DNA of 64,000 bases from Thermocaproicibacter melissae (GCF_024498295.1 NZ_CP101827.1:1120001-1184000); one strand, 5' to 3'. Shown: positions 43,851 through 52,642, counted from the stretch's first letter. Numbers and translations: made by a program. Notes: a model not told the origin generated them from the letters alone.

Positions 43851-43882
43851 AAAAGGGAAACCTCAAAAAAGGTTTCCCTTTT
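43851..43882. terminator. Bidirectional terminator between GH43 and pepV
   Basis: AAAAGGGAAACC (43851-43862) pairs with GGTTTCCCTTTT (43871-43882) around an 8-nt loop. T runs occur on both sides, serving the two converging genes. Confidence 0.93.
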
Positions 43883-43900
43883 TGCTGCGCTTTGCAGCGC

Positions 43901-45280
43901 TTATTCCGTCATCATGCGGTACATGGCTTCCAAGCAAATCTGCGCATGTTCCATGAACCGGGAAATATCGATGCTCTCGTTGGAATCGTGGAGCCTGCGG
44001 TTCGGCTCATCTGCAAAGAACGGTCCGAACGCCACAGCCCTGCCCGGAACCGAGCGGGCATAAGTACCACCGCCGGTTGCATACAGCTCGGCGGGAACGC
44101 CCTTCACAGCCCGGTAGGACTCCTGAAGCAGATGCACCAGCGGGTGGTCTGCCGGGAAGTAAAGCGGTTTCTGGTCGAGCAGAAGTTCCGCTTTGATGCC
44201 GGCTGTTTCCGCTTTGGAGCGAATCTTTTCAAAGATTTCCTCCCCATTTACGGTAACAGGGTAGCGAATGTCGAGCTTTGCTTCAGCCGAGGAAGCGTCG
44301 GCATGCAGGATTCCGAGATTTAGCGTCAATGCCCCGGAGGGTTCATCGCTGATTTTGACGCCCATGGAAGCACCGTCTGTTTCGGTGCCGACGGCATTCC
44401 GCAGGAATGCGAAAAAGCCACCCAACTTCTCGGTCGGGAGAACGTCAGCCAGCAGGCAAATCAAATTGGAAGCGGCGTTGATGCCTTCCTGCGGCTGCAT
44501 GGCGTGGCTTGCCTTTCCGATGGACGTAACTTTGACGCCGTTTGTTCTCTGTTCAAACTCGAATTTGCCATTTGTCTTTTCCGCAGCGGCCTGAAGCCTT
44601 GTAAGCAGGTTATCTTCTCCTTCGACGACAGCCTCCGCCAATGCGGGCACTGCGTTGACTACCGTTCCTGCCGAAAATTCTTTTACCGCTTCCATGCCGC
44701 TTCTGGCTGAGCTAAGCCTGACGCGCATGATCCCTTTTTCCCGGTTGCAGATGCCGTATTCGCTGTCCGGAGTAAACGCCATTACAGGCATCGGCTCCTC
44801 TTTAAAGTACATGGCGAGGTCATCGCTCGCAATCTCCTCGCCTGCACCGAAAATCACGCGCATTTTCCGTTTGCCCTTTACACCGGCGTCTTTTAAGGCC
44901 TTGAGGCAGTAAAGAGCAACGACAGCCGCACCTTTATCGTCTGCAGTACCGCGGCCATACAGCAGATTTCCCTTCTGCGTCATCTGGAACGGCGGCGTAT
45001 CCCAGCCGTCTCCAGCCGGAACAACGTCAACATGCGTAATTACCGCGGCAGATTCCTCACCTTGGCCGTATTCCGCGTGGCCTGCGTAATTGCCGACATT
45101 TTTTGTTGCAAAGCCCAGTCCTTCGGCAATTTTTAAAATTTCATTCAAAGCTCTGGCGGATTCCGCGCCGAACGGCTTGCCTTCTTCCGCTTCTGAGCAA
45201 ACGGAAGGTATCGCCACCATTCGGGCAAGATCACGAACAATTTCGTCTTGATAAGCCAGAATATTTTTTCCGAACTGCAT
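43901..45280 (-). CDS. pepV: PepV-type dipeptidase (M20 family metallopeptidase)
   Basis: A 459-residue M20 peptidase. Metal motifs: VITHVDVVPAGDGWDTPPF, YGRGTADDKGAAVVALY and FGAGEEIASDD (catalytic/metal Glu-Glu). The lid domain and C-terminal TGGGTYARSVPGRAVAFGPF match the PepV/Sapep dipeptidases, which hydrolyse dipeptides in the cytoplasm with zinc or manganese. ATG at 45280 with GAGAGG. Upstream is an extended -10 TGGTATAAT on the minus strand near 45310-45320, without a clear -35. Confidence 0.93.
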   Translation of the reverse strand: MQFGKNILAYQDEIVRDLARMVAIPSVCSEAEEGKPFGAESARALNEILKIAEGLGFATKNVGNYAGHAEYGQGEESAAVITHVDVVPAGDGWDTPPFQMTQKGNLLYGRGTADDKGAAVVALYCLKALKDAGVKGKRKMRVIFGAGEEIASDDLAMYFKEEPMPVMAFTPDSEYGICNREKGIMRVRLSSARSGMEAVKEFSAGTVVNAVPALAEAVVEGEDNLLTRLQAAAEKTNGKFEFEQRTNGVKVTSIGKASHAMQPQEGINAASNLICLLADVLPTEKLGGFFAFLRNAVGTETDGASMGVKISDEPSGALTLNLGILHADASSAEAKLDIRYPVTVNGEEIFEKIRSKAETAGIKAELLLDQKPLYFPADHPLVHLLQESYRAVKGVPAELYATGGGTYARSVPGRAVAFGPFFADEPNRRLHDSNESIDISRFMEHAQICLEAMYRMMTE

Positions 45281-45443
45281 GTATTGATTCCTCTCTTTCT
45301 CTACGGTTCATTATACCACAAAGAATAGTAGGTTTTACCCGAAATCGGCAATTAACGCCAGCATTTCCGCCCGTTTTTTCCATGAATATTGCCCACCCCC
45401 GAGCGAACAATGAAATTGTCGCTTGGAGGTGAATGCTGAAAAC

Positions 45444-45836
45444 ATGAAGAAATACGCGGTTCTTTTTATGATGGGCGGTACCCTCTACCCCGCTTGTGAA
45501 ATTTTATGCCGCGGAAGAACGGATTTTTCTATGGCTCTTGCAGGAGGAACCTGCGTCTGCCTGATTGATCGAATCTGCAACGAAAAGCTGCGCGCGATGC
45601 CGCTTTCTGTGAAATGCTTTGCCGGTTCCGGCATTATCACTGCCGTTGAATTCTTAACAGGCGTTATCGTAAACTTGATTCTCAAGATGGATGTTTGGGA
45701 CTATTCCCAGATGCCGATGAACATTCTCGGTCAGATATGTCTTCCGTTCTCAATTCTTTGGTATGCCGCAACACTTCCCGCAATGATGCTCGGCGAATGG
45801 TGCGGCAAAATTACCGCAGGAAAGCAAAAATCATAA
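45444..45836 (+). CDS. Small multi-pass membrane protein of the putative ABC-transporter type IV permease family
   Basis: A 130-residue hydrophobic protein with about four helices. Motifs are GGTLYPACEILCRGRTDFSM, GGTCVCLIDRICNEKL, AVEFLTGVIVNLILKMDVWD and YSQMPMNILGQICLPFSILW; the WDYS-P-N-GQIC pattern recurs in a clostridial family labelled putative ABC transporter permease. Transport has not been shown, and no ATPase is nearby. ATG at 45444; GGAGG lies 14 nt upstream, rather far. An upstream TTG at 45423 would place the site inside the gene. It ends before a large hairpin terminator. Confidence 0.7.
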   Translation: MKKYAVLFMMGGTLYPACEILCRGRTDFSMALAGGTCVCLIDRICNEKLRAMPLSVKCFAGSGIITAVEFLTGVIVNLILKMDVWDYSQMPMNILGQICLPFSILWYAATLPAMMLGEWCGKITAGKQKS

Positions 45837-45841
45837 ACGCA

Positions 45842-45917
45842 ATCCCCGGCGTTCAGGAATCGCCCCGTATGCAGCCAGCCGCCGCATCGGGCCCGTTCCG
45901 AAAAGCCGGGGATTTTT
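45842..45917 (+). terminator. Large nested hairpin with T tail after the small membrane protein
   Basis: Outer arms ATCCCCGGC (45842-45850) and GCCGGGGAT (45905-45913) enclose 54 nt that hold a second inverted repeat (GCCC...ATGC with GCAT...GGGC). T residues follow (45912-45917). It is unusually large for a simple terminator (see findings). Confidence 0.75.
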
Positions 45918-45928
45918 ATATGTTGTAG

Positions 45929-46198
45929 CTAGTCGAGGACCTGCACCGGTGTAAAATGATATTTTGTTTTGAACGGTATTGACGAAATCAGGCTTTTCCT
46001 TAAAAGTTCCCTCCCGCTGAGGCGCATGGTTTCGGGCAAGTCCCTTGTATCGACCAAAAGTGCATAATCGGAAGGAACTATGGTATTGACTTTATTCTGC
46101 AGTTCCGCGGCAAAAGTTCTGCTGTCATCTTCGGTGATGTTGCCTTTCATGACAACAGAAAAAACTTTTGCATACGTATTGATGCCAATCGTATACAT
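45929..46198 (-). CDS. Small protein of unknown function
   Basis: An 89-residue soluble protein, MYTIGINTYAKVFSVVMKGN, continuing VPSDYALLVDTRDLPETMRL and ending KTKYHFTPVQVLD. The strand-helix pattern with a VDTRDL turn faintly recalls a STAS/SpoIIAA-like half domain, but I cannot assign it. A strong AAAGGAG site precedes ATG 46198, supporting that it is translated. It is monocistronic, between the nested hairpin and an empty 300-nt region. Confidence 0.6.
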   Translation of the reverse strand: MYTIGINTYAKVFSVVMKGNITEDDSRTFAAELQNKVNTIVPSDYALLVDTRDLPETMRLSGRELLRKSLISSIPFKTKYHFTPVQVLD

Positions 46199-46498
46199 GA
46201 AGCATTCTCCTTTCGCAATTGGCCTATAAAGAACAGTTACATACTAGTATGACCCAATTAAAACTCTATTATTAAAGGGTAAATACACGGTAACACTTTG
46301 ATGAAGATTCCATGAAAAGCGAAATATTCATTTCTTCCGGTACAAAATATTGGTTCGTTCCACGCTTCGATTGTCAAAATGTTGAAAAATCAGTTTAATC
46401 TGTTGAAAAAGGCTCAATTATTACCCATCGTATTTTTTATGATTCTGCTACAAAATATTGCAGGAAGGACGACTTACAGTTTCGTTCAGTTTCGTTGT
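46199..46498. other. 300-nt AT-rich intergenic region with small repeats, no gene seen
   Basis: No convincing frame, tRNA or hairpin terminator. It holds a perfect 12-bp palindrome CATACTAGTATG (46240-46251), a 12-bp direct repeat TACAAAATATTG at 46341-46352 and 46449-46460, and a tandem 10-bp repeat CAGTTTCGTT at 46477-46496. The first may be an operator for the gene ending at 46198. Confidence 0.6.
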
Positions 46499-47356
46499 TT
46501 ACGGTGTCATGCTGCTCCCGTAAAAGCCTTGGATATTCACTTCGCCGGATAATACAGTCTGCAAGGAACCGTCCGGCAGGCGGACAATCAGCTCGCCCTC
46601 AGGGGAAATGTCAACTGCAGTGCCCGTCATCAAAACACCGCCGTGCCGGAACCCCACCTGTCTGCCGAGTGAGACGCAGTCTGCTTTGTACTGCTCAAGG
46701 AATGAGGCGCCGAGGCCGCAGGCATTTTCCTTCAGCAGAAGCTCCAGCCTGCGCAGGATCTCCTGCAAAAGTGCGATGCGGCGGACAGGTCTGCCGGTTT
46801 CGAGGAAGATGGATGTTGCCTTGTCACGCAGTTCCTCCGGAAAAGCCGTGGAGTTTACATTTACACCGATGCCGACGACTGCAAATTCCGCACACCCTTT
46901 TGTGACGTTCATTTCGGTCAGAATACCGCTTATTTTTCTGGTGCCGGCTACAATGTCATTCGGCCACTTAATTTTTACGTCGCATCCGGTAACTTCCCGA
47001 ACAGCACCGCAGACCGCCGTTCCGGCAAGGAGGGTGGTCGCCGCGATGTTCCTAGGGAGGACTTCCGGGCGAAGAAGAACCGAAAACCACATTCCGGTTC
47101 CGGGCGGTGAAACCCAGCTGCGGCCGAGACGTCCCTTGCCGCATGTCTGCTGTTCCGCAAGAAAGAGGCTTCCGCTGGGTGCGCCTTTCAGGGCCTGTCT
47201 TTTTGCTTCTTCATTCGTTGAATCGACTATGTCGTAACAAAAAACGGTGCGGCCGATTTTCTCGGTTTTGAGCCCAGCTACGATGTTCTCCGGTGTATAA
47301 CAGTCCGAGCCTCCCCCTTTCGGCAGCTGATGCAGCACCGTTTCTTTTTCCGACAT
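46499..47356 (-). CDS. birA: Biotin--[acetyl-CoA-carboxylase] ligase, monofunctional (no DNA-binding domain)
   Basis: A 285-residue biotin protein ligase. The catalytic core has VDSTNEEAKRQALKGAPSG, the biotin-AMP loop CGKGRLGRSWVSPPGTGMW and VKIKWPNDIVAGTRKISGIL; a short C-terminal SH3-like cap follows. The ~60-residue helix-turn-helix of bifunctional BirA is missing: only about 25 residues precede the ligase domain. I use ATG 47356 with AAAGGA 10 nt upstream, because a TATAAT box at 47390-47395 leaves almost no leader for the earlier ATG at 47377. Confidence 0.92.
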   Translation of the reverse strand: MSEKETVLHQLPKGGGSDCYTPENIVAGLKTEKIGRTVFCYDIVDSTNEEAKRQALKGAPSGSLFLAEQQTCGKGRLGRSWVSPPGTGMWFSVLLRPEVLPRNIAATTLLAGTAVCGAVREVTGCDVKIKWPNDIVAGTRKISGILTEMNVTKGCAEFAVVGIGVNVNSTAFPEELRDKATSIFLETGRPVRRIALLQEILRRLELLLKENACGLGASFLEQYKADCVSLGRQVGFRHGGVLMTGTAVDISPEGELIVRLPDGSLQTVLSGEVNIQGFYGSSMTP

Positions 47357-47389
47357 TTTATCGCCGTCCTTTGCCATACTTATTCCACT

Positions 47390-47418
47390 ATTATAGCTGC
47401 GAACCGCCGTCTCGGCAA
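47390..47418 (-). promoter_or_regulatory. Sigma-A promoter of birA
   Basis: On the minus strand TTGCCG (47413-47418), a 17-nt spacer and perfect TATAAT (47390-47395). It lies inside the longest open frame, which argues for the shorter protein. Confidence 0.8.
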
Positions 47419-47518
47419 GCACGCGCTGTTTCTCTTTCCCTGCGTTTATGTTATAATTGTGTGATATGAAGAGAAGCTATCTATGGCTTACAACCAAAAC
47501 GGGAAGGAGACACCACCG

Positions 47519-47716
47519 ATGGATGTCAGACCCGGCGATAAGCTGCTGATGAAAAAACAGCATCCCTGCGGGAACAACACATTCCTTGTGCTGCGCTCCG
47601 GAATGGATTTTCGCATTCGGTGCACAAAGTGCGGGCATGAAGTCATTGTGCCCCGCCTGAAATGTGAAAAGAACATCAAGAAAATCATCCGTGAAAACAC
47701 GCAGGATGAATTATAG
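47519..47716 (+). CDS. DUF951 family protein (YyzM-like)
   Basis: A 65-residue protein: MDVRPGDKLLMKKQHPCGNN, VLRSGMDFRIRCTKCGHEVI, then VPRLKCEKNIKKII. The HPCG and CxxCG pair with VPR is the DUF951 signature. Function unknown; it is often near translation or ribosome-associated genes and here precedes prfA. ATG at 47519 has AAGGAG 9 nt upstream; the longer frame from 47483 lacks a site. A TATAAT box lies at 47452-47457. Confidence 0.9.
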   Translation: MDVRPGDKLLMKKQHPCGNNTFLVLRSGMDFRIRCTKCGHEVIVPRLKCEKNIKKIIRENTQDEL

Positions 47717-47768
47717 AACTCCTTTTGCTGACTAAACGGGAAAATGTAAAAGGAGAAATACAAATACT

Positions 47769-48845
47769 ATGTTTGAAAACCTCGATGTTTTTGAGAAGCG
47801 ATATGAAGAACTGAGCCGCAAGCTCTACGACCCGAATATTGTTTCAAACCCTGATCTTTACCGCGATGTGATGAAGGAAACAAAAAGCATAGAACCGCTT
47901 GTCGAAGCATATCGCAGATATAAGAAAACTTTTGCGGACGAAGAAGACGCTCTTGCTCTTCTCAGCGATAATTCTGACCGTGAGCTGCACGAAATGGCCG
48001 AGGAAGAATTGAATACGGCGCGCGCCGAGCGAGAAAAGCTGACGGAAGAAATCAAGATTCTGCTTCTGCCAAAGGACCCGAACGACGAGCGCAACGTCAT
48101 TATGGAAATCCGCGGCGGGGCCGGCGGCGAAGAAGCGGCCCTCTTTTCCGCTGTTCTGTTCCGGATGTACAGTATGTATGCCCAATCAAAGGGCTGGAAA
48201 ACGGAAATTCTCAATGCCAGCGAAACGGAGCTCGGCGGATTCAAGGAAATCAGCTTCATGATAAGCGGCGAAGGCGCCTACTCACGCCTGAAATATGAAA
48301 GCGGCGTGCACCGCGTGCAGCGCGTGCCGGAAACGGAACAGCAGGGGCGCATCCACACCTCCACGGCCACGGTGGCCGTTCTGCCCGAAGTGGATGAGGT
48401 AGAAGTGGAAATCGACCCCAATGATTTGAAAATCGACACGTTCCGTTCCAGCGGCGCAGGCGGACAGCACATCAACAAAACTTCCTCTGCCATCCGCGTT
48501 ACCCACCTGCCGACGGGCATCGTGGTGGAATGTCAGGACGAACGAAGCCAATACAAAAATAAAGACCGCGCGCTGAAAATCCTGCGTTCACGCCTGTTTG
48601 AAATGAAGCAGAAGGAACAGGACGAAAAGGTAGCCGCGGAGCGCCGTTCTCAGGTAGGCACCGGCGACCGTTCGGAGCGCATCCGCACTTACAACTACCC
48701 GCAGGGGCGCGTGACCGACCACCGCATTGGTTTGACGCTGTATAAAATCGACGATATCCTCAACGGCGGGCTTGACGAAATCATTGACCCGCTGATTGCC
48801 GCAGACCGCGCCGCCAAGCTGAAGCAGGCGGAACAGTCCGTATAA
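47769..48845 (+). CDS. prfA: Peptide chain release factor 1
   Basis: A 358-residue RF1. The stop-codon recognition motif is P-E-T in [20 protein letters not shown] (x of PxT is Glu here). The catalytic GGQ lies in [17 protein letters not shown], where Gln would be methylated by PrmC. It ends translation at UAA and UAG. ATG at 47769 with AAAAGGAG upstream. No prmC is adjacent. It begins the prfA-tsaC-coaE-transglycosylase-M18 run. Confidence 0.97.
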   Translation: MFENLDVFEKRYEELSRKLYDPNIVSNPDLYRDVMKETKSIEPLVEAYRRYKKTFADEEDALALLSDNSDRELHEMAEEELNTARAEREKLTEEIKILLLPKDPNDERNVIMEIRGGAGGEEAALFSAVLFRMYSMYAQSKGWKTEILNASETELGGFKEISFMISGEGAYSRLKYESGVHRVQRVPETEQQGRIHTSTATVAVLPEVDEVEVEIDPNDLKIDTFRSSGAGGQHINKTSSAIRVTHLPTGIVVECQDERSQYKNKDRALKILRSRLFEMKQKEQDEKVAAERRSQVGTGDRSERIRTYNYPQGRVTDHRIGLTLYKIDDILNGGLDEIIDPLIAADRAAKLKQAEQSV

Positions 48846-48869
48846 TTTAGATAAAGGGAAGAGAAAAGA

Positions 48870-49892
48870 ATGCATACTCTGCTGCTGAACGCCGCCGAAC
48901 CGGGCGCAATTGAAGAAGCCGCCCGAATCATTCGGAACGGCGGACTTGTCGGCATGCCGACCGAAACCGTTTACGGCCTTGCCGCAAATGCACTGGACGC
49001 CAAGGCCGTTGCCAAGATTTTTGAAGCGAAGGGACGTCCGCAGGATAATCCCCTCATCGTTCATATATCCGCTTTCGAGCAGATTCGCCGGCTTGTGAAA
49101 TCCGTTCCCGAATCTGCGGAAAAACTTGCAAAAGCATATTGGCCCGGGCCGATGACCATGGTGCTGGAAAAATCCGATTTAATTCCGGACATCGTGAGTG
49201 CGGGGCTTCCCACCGTCGGTATCCGGTTCCCGTCCCATCCCGTTGCGCAGGCACTCATCACCGCGGCCGGGGTGCCGATTGCCGCTCCGTCCGCCAACCG
49301 CTCCGGTCTGCCGAGCACGACGACCGCCGAACACGTCATGCGCGACATGGACGGAAGAATCGACGCCGTGCTGGACGGCGGAACCTGCGGTGTGGGAGTG
49401 GAATCCACCATTGTAACGCTCGCCTCAGACCCGCCGCGCCTGCTTCGCCCGGGCGGGATTACGCTGGAACAGCTTCAGGCTGTCCTCGGCAGGGTCGATG
49501 TCGACAAAGCCGTCCTCAATCCTCTGCCGAAAGACGCAAAACCACTGTCTCCCGGTATGAAATACAAGCATTATTCTCCGAAAGCAAATATCATTATAAT
49601 CCAAAGCGATGAGAAAACTTTCGCAGATTTTGTCAATTCGCATAAAGCTCCCGGCGTTGCGGTCCTATGCTATACCGGCGAAGAAAAACTCGTTGATGTT
49701 CCAGCCGTCTGCTACGGCGGCGAAACCGACTATGAAGCGCAGGCGCGGGATTTATTTGAAGCGCTGCGCCATTTGGACGACATCGGCGCCAAAACGGTTT
49801 ACGCGCGCTGTCCGGAGCCGAAGGGCGTCGGGCTTGCCGTCTATAACCGGCTGATGCGCGCCGCAGGATTCGAGGTGCTAAAACTTGCGTAA
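48870..49892 (+). CDS. ywlC: L-threonylcarbamoyladenylate synthase (Sua5/YwlC type)
   Basis: A 340-residue protein. The YrdC domain (residues 1-200) has RNGGLVGMPTETVYGLAANA, AKGRPQDNPLIVHIS, and PSANRSGLPSTTTAEHV. The linker motif SPGMKYKHYSPKA and a C-terminal Sua5 domain follow. It makes threonylcarbamoyl-AMP from threonine, bicarbonate and ATP, the first step of t6A tRNA modification. ATG at 48870 with GGGAAGAG. It overlaps coaE by 8 nt. Confidence 0.96.
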   Translation: MHTLLLNAAEPGAIEEAARIIRNGGLVGMPTETVYGLAANALDAKAVAKIFEAKGRPQDNPLIVHISAFEQIRRLVKSVPESAEKLAKAYWPGPMTMVLEKSDLIPDIVSAGLPTVGIRFPSHPVAQALITAAGVPIAAPSANRSGLPSTTTAEHVMRDMDGRIDAVLDGGTCGVGVESTIVTLASDPPRLLRPGGITLEQLQAVLGRVDVDKAVLNPLPKDAKPLSPGMKYKHYSPKANIIIIQSDEKTFADFVNSHKAPGVAVLCYTGEEKLVDVPAVCYGGETDYEAQARDLFEALRHLDDIGAKTVYARCPEPKGVGLAVYNRLMRAAGFEVLKLA

Positions 49893-50499
49893 ACCCATCA
49901 TCGGTCTGACCGGGCCGACCGGTGCCGGAAAATCCACTGTGGCGGCCGCATTCCGCAAGCTCGGCTGTGCAGTCGTTGACGCTGACCGCGTCGCACGGGA
50001 TATTGTGCAGAATCCGGACTGCCTCGCCCGCCTGAAAGAAACCTTCGGCGACGATATTGCCGCGGCAGACGGAACGCTCGACCGCAGAAAGCTCGCCGAA
50101 CGCGCTTTTTCCACGCCGGAGAACACGAAGAAACTCAACGACGTAACGCACCCCGCCATTATCCGGGAATGTAAGCGTCAGCTGGCTGAGGCAGCCGCGA
50201 GCGACTGCAAAGCCGTGATTCTCGACGCGCCGCTGCTGTTTGAAAGCGGAACGGAGAATCTCTGCGATGCTACGGTTGCGGTTATCACACCGGACGCTTC
50301 CCGCCTGAAACGCATTATGGCGCGTGACGGGATTTCGGAGAAAGACGCCGCGCTAAGAATGGCGGCACAGCATGGGAACGATTACTACAAAGAACGAGCC
50401 GACTTCACGTTTGATGGCAGCACCCCGTGGGATGTTTTTGACGAAACCGTTGCGAATCTTTTGAACCGCATTATGGGGGATACGAATGAAGAAGCATAA
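49885..50499 (+). CDS. coaE: Dephospho-CoA kinase
   Basis: A 204-residue P-loop kinase: GLTGPTGAGKSTVAAAFRKL (Walker A), VVDADRVARDIV, and LDAPLLFESG. It phosphorylates the 3'-hydroxyl of dephospho-CoA, the last step in CoA synthesis. Start is TTG at 49885 with GAGGTG upstream, overlapping the end of ywlC by 8 nt and coupled to it. It overlaps the transglycosylase gene by 14 nt. Confidence 0.95.
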   Translation: MRKPIIGLTGPTGAGKSTVAAAFRKLGCAVVDADRVARDIVQNPDCLARLKETFGDDIAAADGTLDRRKLAERAFSTPENTKKLNDVTHPAIIRECKRQLAEAAASDCKAVILDAPLLFESGTENLCDATVAVITPDASRLKRIMARDGISEKDAALRMAAQHGNDYYKERADFTFDGSTPWDVFDETVANLLNRIMGDTNEEA

Positions 50500-51061
50500 A
50501 AAGCTGCTGATTACCGCCGCCGTTCTTGCGGCTATGGTTGTTGCGGCCATTTTTCTTCTGCGCTGGGTGCATATTCAGACACTCTACAAGATGTATCCTC
50601 GCGACTATGCGGAAGAAGTGACTGCTGCGGCAAAGGAAAACGGCTTAGACCCAAACCTCGTTTACGCGGTCATCCGTCAGGAAAGCCGCTTTCAGGCTGA
50701 TGCGGAATCCAGCGCCGGCGCCGTGGGGCTGATGCAGTTGACGCCGGAAACCTTCCAATGGCTTCAGAAACAGGAACACGGAAGTGTAACGCTTCCCACC
50801 AGTTCTCTACGTAACCCGGCAGTCAATGTGAAATACGGATGCCGTTTTCTCGCCTATTTAATTAAAAAATACGGCGTTCTTCACACGTCGCTCTGTGCGT
50901 ACAATGCTGGTTCGGGGCGGGTAGACAGCTGGCTCAAAGATTCCTCCCTCTCCAAAGATGGCAAAACCCTTCTTTCTGTTCCGTATCCGGAAACCGAGGA
51001 CTACGCCCGCAAGGTGGAACAGAATTACGAGCAATACAAAGAACTTTACGGTTCCGACTAA
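50486..51061 (+). CDS. Membrane-anchored lytic transglycosylase (SLT domain)
   Basis: A 191-residue protein. The basic N-terminus MKKHKK and one transmembrane helix (8-26) serve as a signal anchor. The SLT fold starts EVTAAAKENGLDPNLVYAVI, with catalytic Glu in RQESRFQADAESSAGAVGLM and the later AYNAGSGRVDSWL. It cleaves peptidoglycan glycan strands outside the membrane. It is translationally coupled to coaE. In Clostridia this gene often follows coaE. Confidence 0.94.
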   Translation: MKKHKKLLITAAVLAAMVVAAIFLLRWVHIQTLYKMYPRDYAEEVTAAAKENGLDPNLVYAVIRQESRFQADAESSAGAVGLMQLTPETFQWLQKQEHGSVTLPTSSLRNPAVNVKYGCRFLAYLIKKYGVLHTSLCAYNAGSGRVDSWLKDSSLSKDGKTLLSVPYPETEDYARKVEQNYEQYKELYGSD

Positions 51062-51097
51062 GCCGCATTTGAAAATACAATGAAGGAGTGTTTCAGC

Positions 51098-52507
51098 ATG
51101 GCAAAGGATACAGAGAAAATCGACGCAAAAAAACTTGCGGAGAAGTTACTCGTTGACCGCAAAAGCGGTCTCAGAAAAATGCCGGAATCTGTGATTCAGG
51201 CTTCCGACGAATACTGCGAAGGCTACAAGGCATTTCTCAACCGTGTAAAAACGGAACGGGAAGCCGTCGAATTTGCCGTTGAACAGGCTGAAAAAGCCGG
51301 ATTTGTCCCGTTTGACGCGACCAAAAAATATAAGGCCGGCGACAAGGTCTATTACAACAACCGCGGCAAGGCCGTTGTGCTTGCCGTCATCGGTACGGAA
51401 GGATGCCGCGAAGGCGTTCGCATTGCGGCTTCGCACATTGACTCTCCGCGCCTCGACCTTAAGCCCCATCCGCTTTATGAGAAAAACGAACTGGCGCTCT
51501 TCAAGACACATTACTACGGCGGCATCAAGAAATACCAGTGGACGACAATTCCGCTTGCCATGCATGGACGCGTCATTCTGAAAGACGGCACCCGCGTGGA
51601 CATAAACATCGGCGAGCGGGACGGCGAACCGCAGTTCTGCGTAACCGACCTGCTGCCGCACCTTGCCGACGAACAGATGAAAAAGACGCTCGTCAAGGGC
51701 ATTGAGGGTGAAAACCTCAACATTCTCATCGGCAGCCGCCCGATTCGCACCGACAAAGGCGACGACCTTGTCAAGCTGAACGTGATGAAGCTCCTTCATG
51801 AAAGATACGGCATGACAGAGGAAGATTTTGTTTCTGCGGACATTGAATTTGTCCCCGCTTTCCATGCTGTTGACCTCGGCTTTGACCGCAGCATGATCGG
51901 CGCCTACGGCCATGATGACCGCGTCTGCGCCTACCCTGCCCTAACCGCTGTTCTGAACGCAAAGAAGCCGAAGAAAACGATTGTTACGGTGCTCGCCGAC
52001 CGCGAAGAAATCGGCAGCTACGGCAACACGGGCCTAAACTCCGAATTTTTGCGCTACTTCATCGCCGACCTCGCGCAGGCGGAAGGCTTGGAGGCGCGCC
52101 ATGTTCTGAGCCGCTCCAAATGCCTCTCGGCAGACGTTACCGCCGCGTTTGACCCAACCTATGCGGACGCTTATGAAGCGCTGAACGCCAACTTTATTAA
52201 CGGCGGCGTTGGCGTCGCCAAGTACACCGGCGCCCGCGGAAAAAACGGCACCAGCGAGGCTTCGGCGGAATTTGTCTCCGAAATCCGCACCCTGTTCGAC
52301 AAGAACGACGTTCTCTGGCAAATCGGCGAAATGGGCAAAGTCGACCTTGGCGGCGGCGGAACCGTTGCTCTTTATATTGCCAGCCTGAATGTGGATGTCA
52401 TCGACATCGGCGTGCCCGTTCTCTCGATGCACTCCCCGTTTGAGGTTGTTTCAAAGCTCGATGTTTACATGACCTACAAGGGTATTCTTACCTTCTTTGA
52501 ATCATAA
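51098..52507 (+). CDS. M18 family aminopeptidase
   Basis: A 469-residue metallo-aminopeptidase. Zinc motifs are AASHIDSPRLDLK, GAYGHDDRVCAYPA and ADREEIGSYGNTG (catalytic Glu pair), with a late VLSMHSPFEVVSKLDV. The M18 family removes N-terminal residues, usually acidic ones, from peptides in the cytoplasm. I use ATG at 51098 with AAGGAG 9 nt upstream; the frame from 51080 includes that site. A strong terminator follows. Confidence 0.93.
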   Translation: MAKDTEKIDAKKLAEKLLVDRKSGLRKMPESVIQASDEYCEGYKAFLNRVKTEREAVEFAVEQAEKAGFVPFDATKKYKAGDKVYYNNRGKAVVLAVIGTEGCREGVRIAASHIDSPRLDLKPHPLYEKNELALFKTHYYGGIKKYQWTTIPLAMHGRVILKDGTRVDINIGERDGEPQFCVTDLLPHLADEQMKKTLVKGIEGENLNILIGSRPIRTDKGDDLVKLNVMKLLHERYGMTEEDFVSADIEFVPAFHAVDLGFDRSMIGAYGHDDRVCAYPALTAVLNAKKPKKTIVTVLADREEIGSYGNTGLNSEFLRYFIADLAQAEGLEARHVLSRSKCLSADVTAAFDPTYADAYEALNANFINGGVGVAKYTGARGKNGTSEASAEFVSEIRTLFDKNDVLWQIGEMGKVDLGGGGTVALYIASLNVDVIDIGVPVLSMHSPFEVVSKLDVYMTYKGILTFFES

Positions 52508-52536
52508 GGGTTTTCTTACCATATAAACGGACTGCG

Positions 52537-52575
52537 AAATCGGCGTATGTCTTTCGGAGATACGCCGATTTTTTT
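52537..52575 (+). terminator. Terminator of the M18 peptidase operon
   Basis: 12-bp stem AAATCGGCGTAT/ATACGCCGATTT (52537-52548 with 52560-52571), 11-nt loop, followed by T residues to 52575. Confidence 0.95.
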
Positions 52576-52607
52576 GCGCTTTTATTCGGATGCTTGTCGT
52601 TTTGCGA

Positions 52608-52642
52608 ATAAAAAACAGGTTCCGGATTTCTCCGGAACCTGT
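52608..52642 (-). terminator. Terminator of thrS
   Basis: 12-bp perfect stem ACAGGTTCCGGA/TCCGGAACCTGT (52615-52626 with 52631-52642), 4-nt loop, followed on the minus strand by TTTTTTATT (52608-52614 region). It is 22 nt past the thrS stop. Confidence 0.95.

Noticed and set aside
42000-47500. A new defence or biosynthetic island in the accessory-looking part
   Set aside because: The genes there are a GH43, a dipeptidase, two orphan small genes and birA, each with its own signals. Nothing links them into a system.
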